DNA of 10,240 nt, taken from Ruminococcaceae bacterium UBA3710 (GTDB lineage Bacteria > Bacillota > Clostridia > Oscillospirales > Acutalibacteraceae). Location of the stretch: NCBI GenBank assembly GCA_002371985.1, contig DFHZ01000110.1, forward strand, positions 1 through 10,240, given 5' to 3'. The number at the start of each line of letters is the position of its first letter. The stretch's first letter is position 1. Made by a program: the position numbers and the translations under genes. This document shows positions 5,537 to 10,240 of this stretch, in pieces. The notes under the pieces were generated by a model. The model searched no databases, was not told where the DNA came from, and was given only the letters and a program-made list of their open reading frames with translations.

Positions 5537-6859
5537 TCAACTTGCCTGTTGTTGCGTTGGTCGTTGACCTTTAAAACCGCCTTTACCGCCAAAGCCTCCG
5601 GCTGTGCCGTTATTGTTATTAGTGCCAAAGTTTCCCATACCGGGTCCTCCGGCACCTCCGCCTCCCATCATCTGATTAGGAAGAGTAGAAACCTGCGAGC
5701 CGTTTACGATTACCGTTCCGCCGTTTACAGTACCTGTGCCGTCATAATCGAATGCAGAGTTGCCTGTTACGCTGACTGTACCGCCGTTTATTGTAATATT
5801 GCCGTTTGAGTCAATACCGTCTGTATCGCCCTGACCCATAGTTATGGTAATTTTTCCTCCGTTAATTTCGACTAAAGGAGTAGTTGTAGAAGACTTTTTA
5901 GCAGCATTTATACCATCGTCAGATGCGTTTATAGAAACCGTACCGTCATTTATTTTTATAACTGTTGCTTCAAGACCCTCTGCCGCAGTTATATTAAATG
6001 TTCCGCCGTCGATTTGAAGAGTTGTTGTAGCATGGATAGCGTCGTCTCCTGCTTTAATATTAAATGTTCCGCCTTTGATATATACAAGTCCTACCGAGTC
6101 ATCATCGCTATCCTCTGCATGAATTCCATCGGTTTCGGCATTAAGAGTAAATGTTCCGTCGGCTATCTCAATGCTGTCATTACCCCTTATCGCAGTTTTT
6201 GCAGATGTGATATTATATGTGCCACTGGCGATTGTAACTTCGTCTTTTCCGACAATTCCGTGTCCGGCAGGAGATTTAATTGTAAGGGTTCCTGTACCGT
6301 TTATGGTTATATCGTCCTTTGAGAAAATGACTGCATCTACATTGTTATCGTCAATTTGTTTAAATGAGCCACCGTTTTCCAAAGTGTTGGTTGTACCGTC
6401 CGAAAGGGTTATAAACACTTTGTCAGCCTGAACAACATATATCGGTGCAAAGGTCTTTGAGGTGATTGAAACTCCGTTTAACACAAGAGTTACTTTTTCT
6501 TCTTTGCTTACATTTACAATTATACTGCCGTCTTGCAGACTTCCCGAAAGAATGTAGGTTCCTTCCGCCTTGATTGTAACTGTGGAGCCGGAAATACTTA
6601 CATTGCTTGAACTTGCAGTTGCAGTATTTCCGCTTAGCGTAATTTTAACCGCATCTGCCGTTTGGACATCGCCTGATAAATCACGGGAAGAGAAAAGTTC
6701 TTCCAAATTACTGCTATCGGCAGTTTCGGTAGTTTCCGTCGAACTTGAAGTTCCAGAACTGTCCGTAGTTGTTTTGGTTGATTTTGTGCTCCCGCAGCCT
6801 GATAAAACAAGCGAAACGAGAATTAAAAGAGATATTAATGTTAATGTGATTTTTTTCAT
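5537..6859 (-). CDS. Cthe_2159-like beta-helix surface lipoprotein (carbohydrate-binding domain family)
   Basis: A 440-residue exported protein; AAGGAG lies 9 nt before the ATG. Residues 1-21 form a lipoprotein signal peptide ending in the lipobox LSGC, so Cys22 should be lipidated and the protein held on the outer face of the membrane. A Ser/Thr-rich spacer (about 23-58) follows. Residues about 65-390 are short beta-strand repeats of the type GGTFNI.A.DDAIHA, strongly suggesting a right-handed parallel beta-helix as in Clostridium thermocellum Cthe_2159, which binds polygalacturonic acid and calcium. Acidic clusters (DSDDDS at 251-256, GDDAIH, SDDGIN, GDTDGIDSNG) may bind calcium. The tail (about 397-440) is rich in Gly, Met, Asn and Gln and looks disordered. 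The gene is monocistronic, and its promoter mirrors that of the VTC operon, so a joint role is likely: perhaps it binds an anionic surface polymer. Pectin-like ligand binding is only by family analogy. Confidence 0.87.
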   Translation of the reverse strand: MKKITLTLISLLILVSLVLSGCGSTKSTKTTTDSSGTSSSTETTETADSSNLEELFSSRDLSGDVQTADAVKITLSGNTATASSSNVSISGSTVTIKAEGTYILSGSLQDGSIIVNVSKEEKVTLVLNGVSITSKTFAPIYVVQADKVFITLSDGTTNTLENGGSFKQIDDNNVDAVIFSKDDITINGTGTLTIKSPAGHGIVGKDEVTIASGTYNITSAKTAIRGNDSIEIADGTFTLNAETDGIHAEDSDDDSVGLVYIKGGTFNIKAGDDAIHATTTLQIDGGTFNITAAEGLEATVIKINDGTVSINASDDGINAAKKSSTTTPLVEINGGKITITMGQGDTDGIDSNGNITINGGTVSVTGNSAFDYDGTGTVNGGTVIVNGSQVSTLPNQMMGGGGAGGPGMGNFGTNNNNGTAGGFGGKGGFKGQRPTQQQAS

Positions 6860-6892
6860 TTTGATTTGCTCCTTTTCTTATTGTTTGAGCAA

Positions 6893-6898
6893 ATTATA
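6893..6898 (-). promoter_or_regulatory. -10 element of the lipoprotein gene promoter
   Basis: TATAAT on the minus strand, 34 bp before the start codon, with no recognisable -35 at 16-18 bp. A direct repeat and then an A/T-rich tract (6926-6955) lie upstream, the same order as before the VTC-type gene. Confidence 0.65.
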
Positions 6899-6908
6899 AA
6901 TGAGAAAG

Positions 6909-6925
6909 ATTGAACGAAAATTGAA
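6909..6925 (-). promoter_or_regulatory. TTCAAT-N5-TTCAAT direct repeat, second candidate response-regulator box
   Basis: TTCAAT at 6925-6920 and 6914-6909, 11-bp period, ending 10 bp upstream of TATAAT. The hexamers, their period and the distance to the -10 are identical to those before the VTC-type gene, while the sequence between them differs (TTTCG here, CTTTC there). This points to a shared regulator. Confidence 0.65.
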
Positions 6926-6988
6926 GTTTTTTAAATTTTTAAAAAAATTTTTAAAAGTCCTTTTAATCGGATATCGAATCTTATGACA

Positions 6989-7030
6989 AAAATAATTTCA
7001 CTCTGTTGTGCAACAGGGCGAAATTATTTT
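6989..7030. repeat. long inverted repeat, terminator-like
   Basis: Outer arms AAAATAATTTC (6989-6999) and GAAATTATTTT (7020-7030) are perfectly complementary; the inner CTCTGTTG and CAACAGGG continue the stem with one G-T pair and one mismatch, leaving a 2-nt centre. On the minus strand the stem runs into TTTTTGTC, so it could act as a backup terminator for read-through from thrC, shielding the lipoprotein promoter. Confidence 0.6.
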
Positions 7031-7052
7031 AACTTAAAATTCTTTTGTTGTT

Positions 7053-7214
7053 TCATCTATCAAAAACTTTTTTATTTCTACCATAAAGAAATGCAGAGAG
7101 TATAGCCGTTAAAAAGATATTGCTGTCATACCAAACATCGGTGATAATACCAACACCAACATAAGGCTGACAAACAAACTCATTGCTGTAAAGAACATCC
7201 AAAAAAATATCCAC
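7053..7214 (-). pseudogene. possible gene remnant or small ORF, 53 codons
   Basis: An open frame from a GTG at 7214-7212 to TGA at 7055-7053. The predicted peptide is protein-like in composition, with a C-terminal hydrophobic stretch (IFLTAILSAFLYG) and a basic end (RNKKVFDR). It has no ribosome binding site, its 5' end is inside the thrC terminator stem, and three in-frame TAG codons stand directly upstream. It may be the decayed tail of a membrane protein gene or chance. I do not recognise the family. Confidence 0.2.
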
Positions 7215-7241
7215 CCGCTACTACTAAACGGATGGATATTT
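7205..7241 (-). terminator. terminator of the kbl-UPF0126-thrC operon
   Basis: A 13-bp stem (7205-7217 with 7229-7241), one G-U pair in the minus-strand transcript, an 11-nt loop and a run of seven T on the minus strand. It starts 6 bp after the thrC stop codon. The G-U pair would be a C-A mismatch in a plus-strand transcript, which supports leftward transcription. Confidence 0.88.
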
Positions 7242-7247
7242 ATTTGT

Positions 7248-8732
7248 TTATATTCCAAGCGAATTTAAGACTGCTTTTTCTAAATTATCCTTAGATATAA
7301 CTTCATCAAATCGTACAGTACGGTCTTTAAGTGCAAGTATCTGCTTTGGAACCAAAGTTTTTGTGATTTGTGATAACTTTTCCAATGCTTCAAATTCATC
7401 TTCCGGTATATCTTCGCTTATTGAAGATAGAACACTCTTTGTAAATTTATAAGGAGATGCGGTTGAAGCGATAACGGTAGTTGTTTTGTCTCCCGTTTCC
7501 TTTACATAATTTTTGTAAACACAAAGTGCCACAGCCGTATGGGTATCGAGGAGATAACCGTATTCATTGAATGTGTTTTTTATTGTTTTTAATGTCTCTT
7601 CGTCATCACAACATCCACCGTAAAATTCCGAAGAGAACTTCTCTTTCATCTCTTTGTTGATTTCAAACCTGCCCGTTTCTTTAAGTGATGATTGAAGTTC
7701 GGTTACATAATCACTGTCGCCGTTTGAAAGTATATACAGCATACGCTCAAGATTGCTTGATATGAGTATATCCATTGACGGCGAAATAGTTGTGTAAAAC
7801 TTACGGTTTCTGTTATAAATGCCGGTATTTATAAAGTCGGTAAGGACATTGTTCTTATTTGATGCACATATAAGTTTTTTTATAGGTGCACCCATCATTT
7901 TTGCATAATATGCTGCGAGTATGTTACCGAAGTTTCCCGTTGGTACAACAACATTAAAGCCGTCTGATAAATCTTTGCCTTGGTTTAGCATATCGCAATA
8001 AGCCGAAATATAGTAAATTATTTGCGGAGCAAGTCTACCCCAGTTTATTGAATTGGCTGAGGAAAATACAAAACCATTTTCTGCAAGTACAGTTTTGATT
8101 TTTTCGTCGGTAAATATCCTCTTTACCCCTGACTGTGCATCGTCAAAATTGCCTTCTATTCCGTAAACATGAACATTTTTACCTGCTTGAGTAGTCATTT
8201 GAAGTTTTTGTATATGGCTTACACCGTCGCTCGGATAAAAAACAATTATTTCGGTGTTTTCAACATCGCAAAAACCATCAAGTGCCGCTTTGCCGGTGTC
8301 TCCTGATGTGGCAACAAGTATAACTATTTTTTTGCCGTCTGACTGCTTTTTTGCTGCGGTTACCATTAAATACGGCAAAAGTTGGAGTGCTAAGTCTTTA
8401 AATGCACATGTAGGACCGTGCCATAGTTCAAGCATTTGAGTATTATTGCTGATTGCTTTAAGCGGAGCAGGTTCGTCGTTTTCAAAACTGCCGGAATAGG
8501 CACTTTTAACGCAATAATTTATTTCGTCTTCCGAAAAATCCGTTAGATACTTTCCAAGTATATATGTTGCACGGTCGGTATATTCCATACCACAAAGTTT
8601 ATTAAAATCATTTTCTGTCAAATGCGGTACGGTTTCCGGCATAAAAAGACCGCCTTCGTCTGATATTCCATGTGCTATCGCAAATGAAGAAGTAACCTTT
8701 TTATTGTTATCTCTTGTGCTTACATATTTCAT
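7248..8732 (-). CDS. thrC: threonine synthase
   Basis: A 494-residue PLP enzyme that converts O-phosphohomoserine and water to threonine and phosphate, the last step of threonine synthesis in the cytosol. The start is set at the ATG at 8732-8730 because GGAGG lies 8 nt upstream; an upstream TTG frame would include that site. The N-terminal domain (MKYVSTRDN, GLFMPE) is typical of the long, roughly 450-500-residue class. The PLP lysine is Lys112 in HGPTCAFKDLALQ. SGDTGKAAL (about 143-151) and VPTGNFGNILAAYYA form the cofactor phosphate-binding parts. The C-terminal part is full length. It begins 29 bp after the UPF0126 gene stop and is followed directly by a strong terminator, so it is last in its operon. 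No leader riboswitch or T-box is seen in front of it. Confidence 0.97.
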   Translation of the reverse strand: MKYVSTRDNNKKVTSSFAIAHGISDEGGLFMPETVPHLTENDFNKLCGMEYTDRATYILGKYLTDFSEDEINYCVKSAYSGSFENDEPAPLKAISNNTQMLELWHGPTCAFKDLALQLLPYLMVTAAKKQSDGKKIVILVATSGDTGKAALDGFCDVENTEIIVFYPSDGVSHIQKLQMTTQAGKNVHVYGIEGNFDDAQSGVKRIFTDEKIKTVLAENGFVFSSANSINWGRLAPQIIYYISAYCDMLNQGKDLSDGFNVVVPTGNFGNILAAYYAKMMGAPIKKLICASNKNNVLTDFINTGIYNRNRKFYTTISPSMDILISSNLERMLYILSNGDSDYVTELQSSLKETGRFEINKEMKEKFSSEFYGGCCDDEETLKTIKNTFNEYGYLLDTHTAVALCVYKNYVKETGDKTTTVIASTASPYKFTKSVLSSISEDIPEDEFEALEKLSQITKTLVPKQILALKDRTVRFDEVISKDNLEKAVLNSLGI

Positions 8733-8761
8733 TTTTGTTTCCTCCGAAAACAACTCTTAAA

Positions 8762-9412
8762 TCATATATTTTTATTCCAATAAATTCTCGGTAATTTCCA
8801 ACGATACCTTGCGGCAAGCAGCCTTATTGCTATAATGACCGTTACGGCAACAAACAAACCTACAACTTTATGACCGAATTGCCTTGCTATGTAATAAATA
8901 ATGCAACCTGTTATTGAAGCAAGTGCATAAATATGTTTTTTCAATACATAGGGGATTTTATCGACAAGAATATCTCTTATAATTCCGCCGCCAATGCCTG
9001 TTATAACACCCATTGATATTGTAAACAGTGCGTTTTCGCCGTATCCGTTCTTAAAAGAAACCTCCATTCCGGCTATGGAGAATGCGGCAAGACCTATGGC
9101 ATCAAAGAAAATATTTGCATTTTCTATGGTCTCTTCAAGTTTTTCAAATTTTTTTGAGTTAAGGTAGGCAATTACGAATACAGCAAGCGATGTTATTGCG
9201 GCAATTATCAAAAGCGGTTTGTTTGAAAAAATGTACGGCGGAAAGTGTCCTAATAATATGTCCCTGATTATACCACCACAGACAGCAGTAACACAGCCTA
9301 CGATAATAACTCCAAAAAGGTCTAATCCGTATCTTGCGGCTATTATCGAACCGGAAATTGCAAAGGCAATGGTACCGATTATTTCCATAATAGAAATCGC
9401 TGTAATATTCAT
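8762..9412 (-). CDS. UPF0126/TRIC-family membrane protein, possible glycine transporter
   Basis: A 216-residue integral membrane protein with AAGGAG 6 nt before the ATG. Two UPF0126 repeats are visible, about residues 7-85 and 98-172. Each carries a glycine-rich turn CGGIIRDILLG or GGGIIRDILVD (near 46 and 142), giving the 3+3 helix arrangement plus a last helix (about 182-200) known from prokaryotic TRIC channels. Databases call such proteins trimeric intracellular cation channels, but bacterial members have also been tied to glycine uptake by mutant fitness work. Here the gene lies between kbl, which makes glycine, and thrC, which makes threonine, with short gaps on both sides (78 and 29 bp). 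That placement favours an amino-acid role, most simply glycine transport. Family assignment is firm; substrate is inference. Confidence 0.9.
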   Translation of the reverse strand: MNITAISIMEIIGTIAFAISGSIIAARYGLDLFGVIIVGCVTAVCGGIIRDILLGHFPPYIFSNKPLLIIAAITSLAVFVIAYLNSKKFEKLEETIENANIFFDAIGLAAFSIAGMEVSFKNGYGENALFTISMGVITGIGGGIIRDILVDKIPYVLKKHIYALASITGCIIYYIARQFGHKVVGLFVAVTVIIAIRLLAARYRWKLPRIYWNKNI

Positions 9413-9435
9413 ATTTATCTCCTTACATTTAATTG

Positions 9436-9461
9436 AAAAAGTAAACCGCTTATTCAGTTTA
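9436..9461 (-). terminator. weak hairpin between kbl and the UPF0126 gene
   Basis: A 7-bp stem in the minus-strand transcript (9461-9455 with 9448-9442, one U-G pair, 6-nt loop) followed by C and five U. It may lower transcription past kbl rather than stop it, since no clear promoter for the UPF0126 gene was found in the 78-bp gap. Confidence 0.35.
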
Positions 9462-9490
9462 TCGGTCGACTATAAAAAATATTATATCTA

Positions 9491-10240
9491 TTATGCTTCT
9501 TCCTCTACCTGACGGCGAGCCTCAATGAAGCATTTAACGGCAAATTCAAGGTCCTCCTTTGTGTGTGCGGCAGAAACCTGAGTTCTAATTCTTGCTTTGC
9601 CTTTGGGGACTACGGGATAGGTAAATGAAACTGCATAAATGCCGAGTTCATATAGTTTTTGAGCCATTTTTGCGGCGAGGTGTTCGTCATAGAACATTAC
9701 CGGTACACAAGGGTGAGTTCCCGGAATTACATCAAATCCGGCATCTACAAGGGCTTTGCGGTAGTCTGCTACAATGCTTTCAAGATAATCACGGCGGGAT
9801 GTATCTTTGCTTAACATATCAAGAGCGGCGATAGTACCTGCTGCAACTGCCGGGGCTAAAGTGTTTGAAAAAAGATACGGACGACTGCGTTGACGAAGTA
9901 AATCAATTATCGGTTGTCTTCCTGTGGTAAAACCGCCGGAAGCACCGCCAAGTGCTTTACCGAAAGTGCCGGTAATTATATCAATTCTGTCAAGAACTCC
10001 GCAATGCTCTGCGGCACCTCTACCGGTTTTACCTACAAAACCTGTGGCATGAGAGTCATCTATCATAACAAGTGCACCGTACTTATCTGCAAGATTGCAT
10101 ACGCCTTTAAGGTCGGCTATTATGCCGTCCATCGAAAATACGCCGTCCGTGGCTATGAGTTTAATTCTTGCTCCTGCTTTATCCGCTTCTATAAGTTTTG
10201 TTTCAAGGTCAGCCATATCGTTGTTTTTATAGCGGTATCT
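9491..10240 (-). CDS. kbl: glycine C-acetyltransferase (2-amino-3-ketobutyrate CoA ligase), N-terminus beyond window edge
   Basis: The C-terminal 249 residues of a PLP enzyme of about 395 residues; the frame stays open to the right edge, so an internal ATG at 10216 is not the start. It converts 2-amino-3-ketobutyrate and CoA to glycine and acetyl-CoA in the cytosol, the second step of threonine breakdown. The peptide beginning [13 protein letters not shown] aligns with the known family. Key parts: IDDSHATGF with the cofactor Asp and His, [13 protein letters not shown] with the PLP lysine, [12 protein letters not shown], and [21 protein letters not shown] near the end, which distinguishes Kbl from related 8-amino-7-oxononanoate synthases. 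The partner dehydrogenase gene tdh often lies next to kbl; if present it must be outside the window, to the right. The gene is followed by the UPF0126 and thrC genes on the same strand. Confidence 0.95.
   Translation of the reverse strand, partial: RYRYKNNDMADLETKLIEADKAGARIKLIATDGVFSMDGIIADLKGVCNLADKYGALVMIDDSHATGFVGKTGRGAAEHCGVLDRIDIITGTFGKALGGASGGFTTGRQPIIDLLRQRSRPYLFSNTLAPAVAAGTIAALDMLSKDTSRRDYLESIVADYRKALVDAGFDVIPGTHPCVPVMFYDEHLAAKMAQKLYELGIYAVSFTYPVVPKGKARIRTQVSAAHTKEDLEFAVKCFIEARRQVEEEA

Larger units (their letters stand above)
6860..7247. other. intergenic region between thrC and the lipoprotein gene
   Basis: The only gene-free stretch above 300 bp. From right to left it holds the thrC terminator (7241-7205), a doubtful 53-codon minus-strand frame (7214-7053), a long inverted repeat (7030-6989), an A/T-rich tract with short self-complementary A and T runs (6955-6926), then the repeat-plus-TATAAT promoter of the lipoprotein gene. 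No RNA gene or mobile-element end was recognised. Confidence 0.7.

Noticed and set aside
5700..6100. Recurring short similar DNA segments that might be a tandem repeat or CRISPR-like array
   Set aside because: The similarity follows protein repeats (GGTF.I.A.D type coils) in an intact reading frame, with no fixed-length identical repeats or spacers.
6014..6899. Several plus-strand frames opposite the lipoprotein gene, including repeated Val/Leu/Ser-rich peptides
   Set aside because: They mirror the periodic beta-helix coding sequence on the minus strand and have no start signals.
7109..7198. A 29-codon Met-rich hydrophobic frame on the minus strand
   Set aside because: It has only terminator T-tract in place of a ribosome binding site and overlaps the longer 53-codon frame; its hydrophobicity follows from T-rich sequence.
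8733..8761. Possible threonine-responsive leader or T-box before thrC
   Set aside because: Only 29 bp separate the UPF0126 stop and the thrC start, with no room for a leader structure; only a ribosome binding site is present.

Overview
The window is a low-GC (estimated near 38-40 %) stretch in which every supported gene lies on the minus strand, so it reads from right to left. Protein families, AGGAGG-type ribosome binding sites, sigma-A-like promoters (TTGACA/TATAAT) and hairpin-plus-U terminators point to a Bacillota member, most likely a Clostridia/Eubacteriales gut-type bacterium. The species cannot be told from the sequence.

Reading in the direction of transcription: (1) 10240-8732 start region: the C-terminal two thirds of glycine C-acetyltransferase (kbl, truncated by the window edge), a UPF0126/TRIC-type membrane protein, and threonine synthase (thrC), closed by a clear terminator at 7205-7241. 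Together these concern threonine and glycine: ThrC makes threonine, Kbl makes glycine from the threonine breakdown product 2-amino-3-ketobutyrate, and UPF0126 proteins have been linked to glycine transport. (2) 7247-6860: the only long gene-free stretch (about 390 bp), with the thrC terminator, a doubtful 53-codon ORF, a long inverted repeat and the promoter of the next gene. (3) 6859-1956: an exported Cthe_2159-like beta-helix lipoprotein with its own terminator, then a VTC-type polyphosphate polymerase overlapping a DUF4956 membrane protein, then an OmpR-family response regulator overlapping its sensor histidine kinase, closed by a terminator. (4) 1786-641: a stand-alone nucleotidyltransferase-fold protein with its own promoter. 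(5) 556-1: an OhrR-type MarR repressor with an operator embedded in a consensus promoter, followed by the start of a YjbR/MmcQ-like gene cut by the window edge.

The most interesting part is region 3. The lipoprotein gene and the VTC-DUF4956 operon carry the same promoter architecture: two direct TTCAAT hexamers with an 11-bp period, then exactly 10 bp, then TATAAT. This is the spacing expected for an OmpR/PhoB-family regulator acting next to the -35 region, and such a regulator is encoded immediately downstream. I infer a small regulon in which the two-component system controls a membrane polyphosphate (or similar polyanion) polymerase module and a surface beta-helix lipoprotein. No mobile elements, CRISPR arrays, tRNA or rRNA genes were seen.
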